DNA from: an uncultured Bacteroidales bacterium
Lineage (GTDB): Bacteria > Bacteroidota > Bacteroidia > Bacteroidales > Paludibacteraceae
Direction of reading: 5' to 3'
DNA length: 64,000 bases
NCBI GenBank assembly: GCA_902800525.1
Contig: CADCEV010000003.1
Location: forward strand, 124,001 to 188,000
Under the pieces are notes generated by a model. The model did not search any database. It saw only the letters and a program-made list of their open reading frames with translations, and was not told the DNA's origin. Numbering within the stretch: position 1 is the stretch's first letter; each line of letters begins with the position of its first letter. Below, piece after piece: positions 24,820 to 33,630 of the stretch. Made by a program: the position numbers and the translations under genes.

Positions 24820-26700
24820 ATGTGTGGAATTGTAGGATATATCGGTAAACGCAAAGCGTACCCGATTTTGATAAAAGGTCTTCATCGTTTGGAATACCGC
24901 GGCTATGATAGTGCCGGTGTAGCGCTTATCAATGAGGACGGGCAACTGAATGTGTATAAAGCTAAAGGCAAAGTGGCGGAGCTGGAAGCGTTTTGTGCGG
25001 AGAAAGATACGCGCGGGAATATAGGTATCGCGCACACGCGTTGGGCGACGCACGGCGAACCGAACACCGTTAACGCGCACCCTCATTACTCCGAGTCGGA
25101 GCGGCTGGCGATCATCCATAACGGGATCATCGAGAACTACGCCGTGCTCAAGGCAGGTTTGCAGCAGGAAGGTTATACCTTCAAATCCGAAACGGATACC
25201 GAGGTGCTCGTTCAACTCATTGAATATACACAACTTAACCGCCACGTTGATCTCAAAACGGCTGTACAATTAGCCCTCCAGCAGGTCATCGGCGCGTACG
25301 CTATTGCAGTCCTCGACAAAGATCATCCGGACACCCTCATCGCAGCCCGCAAGGGTTCGCCGTTGGTTGTAGGAATAGGAGAGGGAGAGTACTTCTTAGC
25401 CTCCGACGCTACGCCGATTGTCGAATATACTGACCAAGTCATCTATATCGAAGATGAAGAAATAGTGTATATTTCTATGAATCCGAACTCCCCTCCTTTC
25501 AGGGAGGGGCAGGGGGTAGGCTCATTAGATATCACCACTATCAATAATGTCGCCAAGACTCCTGAGATCAAGCGGTTGGAGTTGTCTCTGAGTCAGTTAG
25601 AGAAAGGCGGTTACCCGCATTTCATGCTCAAGGAGATCTTCGAGCAACCCCGCACGCTGACGGACTCCATGCGCGGACGTGTGAACGTGCGGCAAGACAA
25701 CATTGCGCTCTCGGGATTCATTGATAACAAAGAGCGCTTCCTTAATGCTAAGCGTATCATCATCACCGCCTGTGGCACGAGTTGGCATGCCGGACTCATT
25801 GCGATGTATGCCATCGAAGAGTTCGCGCAGATACCCGTCGAAGTGGAGTATTCCTCCGAATTCCGTTACCGCAAGCCCGTGATCAACAAGGACGATGTGG
25901 TCATCGCTATCTCGCAATCCGGTGAAACGGCGGACACGCTCGCAGCAATTCAACTGGCTAAGTCCAAAGGTGCGTTCATCTTCTCCATCTGTAATGTCGT
26001 TGGAGCTTCTATCCCGCGTGTTTCGGACAGCGGTTGTTATACCCACGTCGGACCCGAGATAGGCGTCGCTTCTACCAAAGCCTTCACCGCACAAGTGGTA
26101 GCCCTCACGATGTTGGCTCTCTGTATCGGCCGCGAGAAAGGTACTTTGAGCGAAGAGCACTATCTGAACATTGTGCGCGAATTGGGTCAGATCCCCGATA
26201 AGATCGAACGCGTGCTCGGTCAGAACAAACGCATTGCCGACTTCGCCAAGACCTTCACGTACGCGCAGAACTTCATATATCTCGGACGCGGGTATAACTT
26301 CCCCGTCGCAATGGAAGGAGCGCTCAAACTGAAGGAAATCTCCTATATCCACGCTGAAGGTTATCCTGCTGCGGAGATGAAACATGGTCCCATCGCCCTC
26401 ATTTCTCAAGAGATGCCGGTGGTGGTTGTTGCGCCTCATTGCGGCACGTACGAAAAAGTGGTCTCGAATATCCAGGAGATCAAAGCACGCAAAGGACGTG
26501 TCATCGCCATCGTCACCGAAGGAGACAAACTTGTTTCCAAAATAGCGGATTATGTCATCGAAGTGCCAGAGACCGAAGAGTGTCTCACGCCGCTCCTCAC
26601 CGTCATTCCGCTCCAACTTCTTGCGTACCACATCGCCGTCGTCAAGGGCTGTGATGTCGATCAACCCCGCAATTTAGCAAAATCAGTAACTGTTGAATAA
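24820..26700 (+). CDS. glmS: glucosamine-6-phosphate synthase (glutamine-hydrolysing)
   Basis: Converts fructose-6-phosphate and glutamine to glucosamine-6-phosphate, the entry to peptidoglycan and LPS sugars. The 626-residue protein has the N-terminal nucleophile Cys2 (MCGIVGYIG), the class II amidotransferase domain, and two SIS sugar-isomerase domains (TACGTSWHAG; SQSGETADT) ending in DQPRNLAKSVTVE. Residues about 223-236 (NSPPFREGQGVGS) come from a GC-rich mini-element read in frame at the linker between the two domains, making it slightly longer than usual. It lies downstream of glnA. Confidence 0.96.
   Translation: MCGIVGYIGKRKAYPILIKGLHRLEYRGYDSAGVALINEDGQLNVYKAKGKVAELEAFCAEKDTRGNIGIAHTRWATHGEPNTVNAHPHYSESERLAIIHNGIIENYAVLKAGLQQEGYTFKSETDTEVLVQLIEYTQLNRHVDLKTAVQLALQQVIGAYAIAVLDKDHPDTLIAARKGSPLVVGIGEGEYFLASDATPIVEYTDQVIYIEDEEIVYISMNPNSPPFREGQGVGSLDITTINNVAKTPEIKRLELSLSQLEKGGYPHFMLKEIFEQPRTLTDSMRGRVNVRQDNIALSGFIDNKERFLNAKRIIITACGTSWHAGLIAMYAIEEFAQIPVEVEYSSEFRYRKPVINKDDVVIAISQSGETADTLAAIQLAKSKGAFIFSICNVVGASIPRVSDSGCYTHVGPEIGVASTKAFTAQVVALTMLALCIGREKGTLSEEHYLNIVRELGQIPDKIERVLGQNKRIADFAKTFTYAQNFIYLGRGYNFPVAMEGALKLKEISYIHAEGYPAAEMKHGPIALISQEMPVVVVAPHCGTYEKVVSNIQEIKARKGRVIAIVTEGDKLVSKIADYVIEVPETEECLTPLLTVIPLQLLAYHIAVVKGCDVDQPRNLAKSVTVE
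25487..25524 (+). repeat. GC-rich mini-element copy inside glmS
   Basis: CTCCCCTCC-TTTC-AGGGAGGGG then CAGGGGGTAGGCTC, nearly the same as the copy ahead of kbl at 6861, here within the reading frame. Confidence 0.8.
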
Positions 26701-26715
26701 ATAATCCAATATCAA

Positions 26716-27591
26716 ATGTCAAATTTAAAATCTAAAATTCGCGTAGCGATACTCGGTTATGGCAACATCGGCAAAGCAGCCGAAGAAGCCATCAAAGCCG
26801 CTCCGGATATGGAACTGGCAGGTGTTTTTCACCACAATGATTGTTTGAACTGCATCGATGCAGATGTCGTGTTGGTAGCAACCCCGACACGTGAAGTGCA
26901 GAAGTTCGCCACCGTCCTCGCGGCGCGTGGTATATGCACGGTGGATAGTTTCGATATCCACGGCCAGATATGGAACTTACGCAGTTCCTTGGATGCGGTC
27001 TGTCAAACCAATAAGTGTGTCTCGATCATCTCCGCAGGATGGGATCCGGGCTCGGATTCGATGATCCGTGCGCTCCTTCTGGCACTTGCTCCGAAAGGGA
27101 TCACGTACACTAATTTCGGTCCAGGTCGTTCCATGGGGCACACCGTCGCTGCCAAAGCGATCAATGGCGTCAAGAACGCACTCTCCATGACGATTCCTTT
27201 GGGAACAGGAATCCATCGCCGCATGGTGTATATCGAACTCGAAGAAGGAGCCGATTTCAAGACCGTAGAGGCGGCTATCCTTGCTGATGATTATTTTGCA
27301 CACGATGAGACTCACGTCATTGCCGTGGATTCAGTCGATGCACTCAATAACGTAGCGCACGGAGTGAACCTCGTCCGTTCGGGTGTCTCCGGAGAAACAC
27401 ATAATCAGCGTTTTGAGTTCAATATGACCATCAATAACCCTGCTCTCACAGGTCAGGTCATGGTCTCTTGTGCACGTGCCGCTTTCCGCATGAAAGAGCG
27501 CGGTGTCTATGGAGCAAAGACCATGATCGAATTGGCTCCGATAGATCTCCTTCCGGGGTCTACCGAAACCTTGGTTCGAGCTCTGGTGTAA
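26716..27591 (+). CDS. ddh: meso-diaminopimelate D-dehydrogenase
   Basis: NADPH-dependent enzyme making meso-diaminopimelate from tetrahydrodipicolinate in one step, for lysine and peptidoglycan. The 291-residue protein has the Rossmann motif ILGYGNIGKAAEEAI, SAGWDPGSDSM and GPGRSMGHTVA of the Ddh family. The first codons (MSNLKSKI) lie in an AAATCTAAAATT-like spacer word, so a slightly later start cannot be excluded. It follows glmS after 15 bases and converges with lysA, which uses its product, 16 bases away. Confidence 0.93.
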   Translation: MSNLKSKIRVAILGYGNIGKAAEEAIKAAPDMELAGVFHHNDCLNCIDADVVLVATPTREVQKFATVLAARGICTVDSFDIHGQIWNLRSSLDAVCQTNKCVSIISAGWDPGSDSMIRALLLALAPKGITYTNFGPGRSMGHTVAAKAINGVKNALSMTIPLGTGIHRRMVYIELEEGADFKTVEAAILADDYFAHDETHVIAVDSVDALNNVAHGVNLVRSGVSGETHNQRFEFNMTINNPALTGQVMVSCARAAFRMKERGVYGAKTMIELAPIDLLPGSTETLVRALV

Positions 27592-27607
27592 ACTTGGAGG
27601 ATAACTC

Positions 27608-28798
27608 TTAACTGAAATCTGAAGTGATGTGCCCGGGGAGACGGCGGAGGTTGTATTGAGAAGCCATGGTTTCGCCGTAAGCCCCGGCACTGCGCATGAC
27701 GAGGATGTCTCCTCGTTGGATAGCTGCTATATGATAGTTCTCAACAAAGACATCGGAGGATTCGCAAACGGGTCCTACGATGTCGTATAGTTGTTCTTCG
27801 TTATCCGGGTGAGTGATGTTCTCTACTCGGTGGAAAGCACCGTACATTGCAGGACGAATAAGGTCGTTCATGCCGGCATCCACGATAGCAAACTGCTTGT
27901 TTTCTCCCTTTTTGACATAGAGCACGCGGGTGATGAGATTGCCGCATTGCGCTACAATGGATCGTCCGAGTTCGCAATGGAAATGCTGGTCGGGACGTAA
28001 CTGTAAGTGCTTACGCCAAGTATCGAAATAGGCTTTGAAATTCGGAATAGGGAAGTGGTTCGGGTGCTCATAGAGGATTCCGAGTCCTCCGCCGACATTG
28101 ATATGAGTCACGGTGGGAGTAACGGAATTGCCTTCTTCATCCGTACAGGAGAGTGCCTCTACCACTTTTACGAGTTCATTGATACGGTGCGCCAATTGGA
28201 CAAAAGGCGTCATATCTGTGATTTGTGAACCTATATGGAAATGCAACCCCAAAAACTCAATCGCCGGCAAACGATAGCAGAGTTGCACCGCTTCCGGCAG
28301 GAATCGCATCGGTATTCCGAATTTGTTCTCACTAAGCCCCGTAGTGATCTTATCATGTGTATGGGCATCAATATTGGGGTTTACGCGCAAACAAACCCGC
28401 GCTGTTTTACCCCTCTCGGAAGCCAAAAGTGAAATCACCTCCAGTTCTTCCATCGATTCCACATTGAAACAGAAGATCCCTTGCTCCAAGGCATATACTA
28501 TCTCCTTATCCGATTTGGCTACTCCGGCAAAAACAATCTTATTCGCAGGAAATCCCGCTTCGATAGCCGCTTTCACTTCGCCGCCACTTACGCAGTCTGC
28601 GCCTATTCCGGCTTCGGAAATGGTTCGTAAAATCGTATCTGTGGCGCAGGCCTTGATCGCATAATGAACATGGTAACGCGGGTCTGATGTCTCCGCTTGT
28701 AATGTGGACAATGTGTCGCGCAAGACAGTCATGTCGTAAAAATAAAACGGGGTATCTGTTTGGCGGAATTGGTCTATAGGAAAAGTACCTGTGATCAT
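27608..28798 (-). CDS. lysA: diaminopimelate decarboxylase
   Basis: PLP enzyme that decarboxylates meso-diaminopimelate to L-lysine. The 396-residue protein has the PLP-lysine motif HYAIKAC, the His region GLHFHIGSQI, the glycine-rich INVGGGLGI and the second-subunit Cys motif GPVCESSDVF. Last gene of a long minus-strand run, 27 bases after lysC. It faces ddh, so both meso-DAP makers and users cluster here. Confidence 0.95.
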   Translation of the reverse strand: MITGTFPIDQFRQTDTPFYFYDMTVLRDTLSTLQAETSDPRYHVHYAIKACATDTILRTISEAGIGADCVSGGEVKAAIEAGFPANKIVFAGVAKSDKEIVYALEQGIFCFNVESMEELEVISLLASERGKTARVCLRVNPNIDAHTHDKITTGLSENKFGIPMRFLPEAVQLCYRLPAIEFLGLHFHIGSQITDMTPFVQLAHRINELVKVVEALSCTDEEGNSVTPTVTHINVGGGLGILYEHPNHFPIPNFKAYFDTWRKHLQLRPDQHFHCELGRSIVAQCGNLITRVLYVKKGENKQFAIVDAGMNDLIRPAMYGAFHRVENITHPDNEEQLYDIVGPVCESSDVFVENYHIAAIQRGDILVMRSAGAYGETMASQYNLRRLPGHITSDFS

Positions 28799-28825
28799 GA
28801 AGGAATAGACTATTTTGCGATTTGT

Positions 28826-30121
28826 TTACGATTCAAAAAGGGCTTTGCTGAGAGCCTGGAGAGCTGTTGTTTTGTTATCCGAGTTGATGAGAAGGGATAT
28901 ATTATGTTCTGAGCCTCCGTAACTGATCATACGGATAGGAATGTCCCTAAGTGCCTGCACAACGATAGACTCAATACCGCGGTTATCCGCGCGTAGATCA
29001 CCCACGACGGAGATGATGGTCATGTTATCCTCTACATAAACAGTGCCGAGTGTGCGCAGTTCGGCTACAATCGCATCCAATTGGCTATTATTATCGACAG
29101 ACATTGACACAGCAACTTCGGAGGTAGTGATGAGGTCAATAGAAGTGCGGTATTTCTCGAAGACCGCAAAAACGCGGCTGAGGAAACCATATGCCATAAG
29201 CATTCGGTCTGATTGCACTCGTACCGCATAGATACCATCTTTCGCGGCTACTGCTTTAACCGGTAGTGGCGAAGTATGGTTGTCAATGAGGGTGCCGGGA
29301 GCCTCCGGTGCCATCGTGTTAAGCAGCCTTACAGGTACATTGTGCATCTTTGCCGGCAGAATACAAGTAGGGTGAAGGATCTTTGCTCCGAAATAAGCCA
29401 ACTCTGCGGCTTCGTCGAAACTGATATGGCGTACCGGCTGTGTGCCCTCCACAAAACGGGGGTCATTATTGTGCATGCCATCAATATCGGTCCAAATCTG
29501 TATCTCTTGCGCCTCTAACAATGCACCTACAACCGATGCCGTATAGTCGCTTCCACCACGTTTGAGGTTATCCACTTTGCCTTCGGCATTACGGCAGATA
29601 AAACCCTGTGTGATGATATAACGGTGAGTGTTATATTGTGCTAATAAGGTTCGAAGGAGCTGTTCCGTAGCCTGCAAATCCGGTTCGCCTTCCGCATTGA
29701 TACGCATAAAATCAAGCGCCGGCATGAGTACAACATCTTCTCCGATCTGCGCCATATAGGTAGCCATCATTGTGGTAGAGATCAGTTCTCCGAACGCGAC
29801 CACCTCCTTGTCTGTTTGGCATGTATATGGGGCGAGACAATGTTTGCGCAGTGTGGCAAAAAGTGGTTGCAGGATATCGAATGTAATACCTAAATCGGCA
29901 CACTCTTTGCGGTATTTCGTCTCCAGTTTGTCGAGCATGTCGGTAGCGCCCGAGGCATTGCCGAGACGGATATATTCGGTGGTTTGGATGAGATGGTTTG
30001 TCGTGCCCGACATAGCCGAGATAACGACGATCTTATGCTCGCCGTCTGCAATGAGCTTGGCTACGGATTGCATTCTGGCAGCAGAGCCGACGCTTGTGCC
30101 GCCGAATTTTTGAACTAACAT
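28826..30121 (-). CDS. lysC: aspartokinase (monofunctional)
   Basis: Phosphorylates aspartate, the first step to lysine, threonine and methionine. From ATG 30121 the protein starts MLVQKFGGTSVGS and has 431 residues: a kinase domain followed by two ACT domains (from about residue 300; KDGIYAVRVQSDRML, NMTIISVVGDL), which usually bind inhibitory amino acids. A TTG-initiated extension to 30136 falls in the upstream AATTATCAATT repeat and is rejected. No homoserine dehydrogenase is fused. Confidence 0.93.
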   Translation of the reverse strand: MLVQKFGGTSVGSAARMQSVAKLIADGEHKIVVISAMSGTTNHLIQTTEYIRLGNASGATDMLDKLETKYRKECADLGITFDILQPLFATLRKHCLAPYTCQTDKEVVAFGELISTTMMATYMAQIGEDVVLMPALDFMRINAEGEPDLQATEQLLRTLLAQYNTHRYIITQGFICRNAEGKVDNLKRGGSDYTASVVGALLEAQEIQIWTDIDGMHNNDPRFVEGTQPVRHISFDEAAELAYFGAKILHPTCILPAKMHNVPVRLLNTMAPEAPGTLIDNHTSPLPVKAVAAKDGIYAVRVQSDRMLMAYGFLSRVFAVFEKYRTSIDLITTSEVAVSMSVDNNSQLDAIVAELRTLGTVYVEDNMTIISVVGDLRADNRGIESIVVQALRDIPIRMISYGGSEHNISLLINSDNKTTALQALSKALFES

Positions 30122-30125
30122 GGAG

Positions 30126-30162
30126 ATATTTATCAATTATTAATTATCACTTTTCAATTATC
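30126..30162. repeat. AATTATCAATT-type word repeat overlapping a gene end
   Basis: The spacer between the S41 protease and lysC is made of TATCAATTATTAATTATCAC-like words. It also supplies the last codons (TIIEK-stop) of the protease. Confidence 0.7.
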
Positions 30163-31775
30163 GTAAGGGCGCGGTGGAATTCGGGATCGTAGCGGAGGTT
30201 AAACGCCGCTTGACCTTTTTGGTAATAATAGCGCAGAACAATCTCGGATCCCAACATCCTTTTCACTTCCTCTTTATTACGCGCGATAGCTTTTCTGAAA
30301 TCCGGGGTGAGGATAGGTTCCAGTTCGCGGAGTCTGGTAATGGTGGTGGAATCAATATCTTCGTGTTCTGCCATCTTGATCATGTCCGCAAAGAACTTGC
30401 TTGTTTCGGTTTCGTATTTGAAACCCCGTTCGTCAAGGAACCGGCAAAAATCCTCTATCTCTTCATCACTGAGGTCAAAGACTTCCGGAGCTGCTATCGA
30501 TTCGTGGAGACGATGGTAGCGTGTCGCATAGTCGAAGAAATAGTGGTTTATATAGAGCGTATAGCAAATATCCACCTTCGCGGAGTCTTCTATGACAATA
30601 TCCGGCAAAATGCCGCCGGCAGTGTCGCGTTTAAGTTCGTGTCCTTTTTGACGTTCGGAATAGTCAATCGCCTGTATGCATCGTCCGGAAGGCAGGTAAT
30701 ACTTGCTGGTGGTCACTTTGATATGACCTCCATAGACAATAGGTCGTACGTTCTGAACGAGTCCTTTACCGAAGGTGCGCTGCCCGATGAGAGTAGCGCG
30801 GTGCAAGTCCTGCAACGAACCGGAGACGATCTCAGAAGCCGAAGCGGAGTTCTTATCCACCAATACGATAAGCGGCAGATCTTTGTACCGCGGGGTGTTG
30901 CGGGTCTTGTAGGTCCGGTTCGATTGCGAGGTCTTGCCTTTGGTCTCCACGATCGTCTGATCGCGATCGACGAAGAGGTTCACAATCTGCAATGCCTCGT
31001 CAACGATACCTCCTCCGTTTCCGCGCAGATCCACGATCAGTTTGCGTGCCCCTTGGTTATAATAGAGGTCGTCAAGCGTGTTGGTGAAAGCAAGCGCCGA
31101 GCCTTCCGTGAACTCACTGAAAGCGATATATCCCACCGGTTCGGTCAACGAATCCGCCTTGATGACAGTTGCGTATGATACAGGCTCCAAGTGTATATCC
31201 TCGCGGACAATTGAAACCTTGAACGGCTTGTCCACACCTTCCCGCTCTATCTCTAAGACCACGGTTGTACCGGGTTCTCCCCGGAGGTTGTTGCTGACCT
31301 CGGAGACAGAGAGACCTTGGGTCGTTTTGCCGTCTATTGTGAGGATGCGGTCTCCGGCAAGAATACCCGCACGCTGTGCAGGTTTACCCTCGTAGGGGTT
31401 GATGGCATAAGTAGCCAATGAGTCTTTTGACACATTCTTTTTTCGTCCTTTGGCTTTATCTCTATTCGCTGGCAAAGGACGTTGCTGGATGATGGAGCCG
31501 ATACCTCCGTATTTGCCGGTAGTGAGCATTCTCAGGTCGCGGTCTTTTTTCTTGGAATAATAGACGGTGTACGGGTCTATTTTCCGAAGCATGGCAGTGA
31601 TGGCGGTCTCCGTCAGATCCTCGTAATTGAGAGTGTCCACATAATTGACATCCACCTGGCGCATGACATCATTGAAGATCGAAATCGCCTCATCCGCGCG
31701 GGTTGTTGCCTGACGCGTTTGGGCATAACCTTGCACGCTCACCGCAAGCAATATCGTGAATATATATTTGCGCAT
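30147..31775 (-). CDS. S41-family C-terminal processing protease
   Basis: Exported serine protease of 542 residues with a signal peptide (MRKYIFTILLAVSVQGYAQ). A PDZ domain lies around residues 90-190 (PAQRAGILAGDRILTIDGKTT), and the Ser/Lys dyad is seen in NSASASEIVSGS and RTFGKGLVQ. The C-terminal region (from about 390) is a helical extension. Such proteases trim or degrade periplasmic proteins. Its last five codons are in a spacer repeat, so the extreme C-terminus is likely not conserved. It is in a run with coaD. Confidence 0.92.
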   Translation of the reverse strand: MRKYIFTILLAVSVQGYAQTRQATTRADEAISIFNDVMRQVDVNYVDTLNYEDLTETAITAMLRKIDPYTVYYSKKKDRDLRMLTTGKYGGIGSIIQQRPLPANRDKAKGRKKNVSKDSLATYAINPYEGKPAQRAGILAGDRILTIDGKTTQGLSVSEVSNNLRGEPGTTVVLEIEREGVDKPFKVSIVREDIHLEPVSYATVIKADSLTEPVGYIAFSEFTEGSALAFTNTLDDLYYNQGARKLIVDLRGNGGGIVDEALQIVNLFVDRDQTIVETKGKTSQSNRTYKTRNTPRYKDLPLIVLVDKNSASASEIVSGSLQDLHRATLIGQRTFGKGLVQNVRPIVYGGHIKVTTSKYYLPSGRCIQAIDYSERQKGHELKRDTAGGILPDIVIEDSAKVDICYTLYINHYFFDYATRYHRLHESIAAPEVFDLSDEEIEDFCRFLDERGFKYETETSKFFADMIKMAEHEDIDSTTITRLRELEPILTPDFRKAIARNKEEVKRMLGSEIVLRYYYQKGQAAFNLRYDPEFHRALTIIEK

Positions 31776-31789
31776 TTTGTCAAGGGGTA

Positions 31790-32239
31790 TTAACGAAGTT
31801 TATTGGGAACAAAGGCGGAGACGTCTTTGCCGTATGAATACAGGTCGCGCACAAGGGTAGAGGAGATATGTGCATACTCGGGACGGGTGTAGAGGATGAT
31901 GGTCTCTACGCCGGCGAGTTGTTTGTTCGCCTCCGCCATGTTGCGCTCGTATTCGAAATCACCGATACAGCGCATACCGCGGAGAATGAACTGCGCGTCT
32001 TGCTCTTTGGCGAAATCAACGGTGAGACAATCATATATAGCTACCGACACGCGGGGTTCGTCCGCAAAGATCTTACGGATCGCTTCTTCCCGTTCGCGGA
32101 TAGGGAAAGTCTCTTTTTTAGTACTGTTTCGGCCAATGCCGATGATGATCTTATCGAAGATATTCAAACCTCGTTTGACGATATCGTAGTGGCCTACGGT
32201 GAAGGGATCAAAGGATCCCGGGAAAATTGCAATTTTCAT
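31790..32239 (-). CDS. coaD: phosphopantetheine adenylyltransferase
   Basis: Transfers AMP from ATP to 4'-phosphopantetheine in CoA synthesis. The 149-residue protein has the nucleotidyl-transferase motif GSFDPFTVGHYDI and YARPEYAHISSTLVRDL. Normal length. Short spacings to the acyltransferase upstream (12 bases) and the protease downstream (14 bases) suggest one transcript. Confidence 0.95.
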   Translation of the reverse strand: MKIAIFPGSFDPFTVGHYDIVKRGLNIFDKIIIGIGRNSTKKETFPIREREEAIRKIFADEPRVSVAIYDCLTVDFAKEQDAQFILRGMRCIGDFEYERNMAEANKQLAGVETIILYTRPEYAHISSTLVRDLYSYGKDVSAFVPNKLR

Positions 32240-32251
32240 AATTTCAAATTT

Positions 32252-33244
32252 TTAATTGGATTGGCATTTACGGTAATTAACTACCGGGTTATTGTACATT
32301 TCGTATAGTTTTTCGCGCAGGAAATCTTCATCCTTATTCGGAATATCGATCTTCGCAATGCGGCTCTCAATATATGCTTCAAAATCTGTGCCACGATCAA
32401 AAATCTCGTATCCTTGGTGGATATGCCGATCGATGATGTCGCATACATGTTGGAGTTGGTCGTGCGATGATAACTCTCTGTATTCCGGGTGTTCCGCGAG
32501 CATGGCGTCTATCTCTGGGTTGATAGAAGGTGTCAAGCGATATACAACGCGTCCTTTCCTCCCCTTAATACCTGTTTTCATAGAAAGGACATCATCGCGT
32601 TTGGTCTTTCGCCAGCGCGGGTTATCCCGTTTGAGTTGCGCTTCTGCGGCCTTTAAATAGTCGCAGGGGTCATACTCGTAAGAGATGCTGACAGGGCAGA
32701 TATTGAGTGCTTTCACGTTCTCGTAGAAATCTCCTTCCGTGAGGGTGAGCATATGTAAAACGGAGGGTTGTGTCAGGTCATTGCTGTCTTTTGCGCGTCC
32801 TTCACGTTGGGCTAACCAGATGGATTTATGCCGTCCGCGCAGATAGCGGATATACGCGGATAACTTTTTGGCATTTTCCAATTGCGCGTGTGCGCCCACA
32901 TTGCGTTTGACGGCAAAGCAGCGGTTATAGCGCATTAGGAATTCTATCCATTTCTTGGCGAACAGGTTATCGCCGACTCCCATGTAAGGACGTATGCAAT
33001 AACGCATCCTCAATTGGAATGAAAGCCATGCTGCATCCATGACAATATCGCGGTGGTTCGTCATGAAAAACGCACCGTGCCGGATGTCTTTCTCTATCTG
33101 TTTACGATCCCCTGAATACTCTAATGTAAGGCTCGTAGTGGTTTTCTTTTTGAGATACCACAAATAAGGGAACATGATCAGACCATCGGTGATGGGCAGA
33201 AGTGCTGCTACATGGTAACAGGATATGTCGGAATAATTGGTCAT
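32252..33244 (-). CDS. PlsC-like acyltransferase
   Basis: A 330-residue protein of the lysophospholipid/glycerol acyltransferase superfamily. The acceptor motif is NHRDIVMDAA near residue 63, the variant spacing (H-x5-D) seen in Bacteroidota homologues, followed by NRCFAVKRN and WLAQREGRAKDSND in the second and third blocks. It probably acylates a lipid at the inner face of the membrane; the acceptor is unknown. The start codons (MTNYSD) fall in an ATGACCAAT-type spacer word repeated at the end of yigZ. Confidence 0.85.
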   Translation of the reverse strand: MTNYSDISCYHVAALLPITDGLIMFPYLWYLKKKTTTSLTLEYSGDRKQIEKDIRHGAFFMTNHRDIVMDAAWLSFQLRMRYCIRPYMGVGDNLFAKKWIEFLMRYNRCFAVKRNVGAHAQLENAKKLSAYIRYLRGRHKSIWLAQREGRAKDSNDLTQPSVLHMLTLTEGDFYENVKALNICPVSISYEYDPCDYLKAAEAQLKRDNPRWRKTKRDDVLSMKTGIKGRKGRVVYRLTPSINPEIDAMLAEHPEYRELSSHDQLQHVCDIIDRHIHQGYEIFDRGTDFEAYIESRIAKIDIPNKDEDFLREKLYEMYNNPVVNYRKCQSN

Positions 33245-33254
33245 TTCTGATAGG

Positions 33255-33617
33255 TCATTTGTTATTGGTCATTTTGTCAAGGGCGTCTTTGGATGCTTCG
33301 CGGTAAGCGACCATCAGTCCTCCGGTTCCAAGTAGCGTGCCTCCGAAATAGCGGACAACGACCACGAGGATGTTGTCGAGTGATCGTGCATCGATGGATC
33401 GCAGGATAGGTGCTCCGGCAGTGCCGTGCGGTTCTCCGTCGTCCTTTGTGCGCCAGAGATTCGGCCCCAAGCGGTATGCGTAGCACACATGACGCGCGTC
33501 GTGGTACTTCTTCTTGTACCACGCAATGCGGGATTTGGCTTCCTCCTCGGAGGTGATAGGTTCTGCAAAAGCCAGGAACTTACTGCCTCGGTCTTTATAG
33601 ATGCCCTCAAATACCAT
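33255..33617 (-). CDS. yigZ: YigZ/IMPACT-family protein, short form
   Basis: A 120-residue protein matching only the N-terminal domain of YigZ (UPF0029): GIYKDRGSKFLAFAEPI, DARHVCYAY, DDGEPHGTAGAPIL and VVVVRYFGGTLLGTGGL. The usual C-terminal DUF1949 domain (family about 200 residues) is absent. Homologous sequence appears to continue a few codons upstream of the ATG (CKSYLV), so either a non-ATG start is used or the N-terminus is trimmed. The final codons (KMTNNK) come from an AATGACCAATAAC word repeat, suggesting truncation by repeat spread. Confidence 0.85.
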   Translation of the reverse strand: MVFEGIYKDRGSKFLAFAEPITSEEEAKSRIAWYKKKYHDARHVCYAYRLGPNLWRTKDDGEPHGTAGAPILRSIDARSLDNILVVVVRYFGGTLLGTGGLMVAYREASKDALDKMTNNK

Positions 33618-33630
33618 GACGAGATACGAT

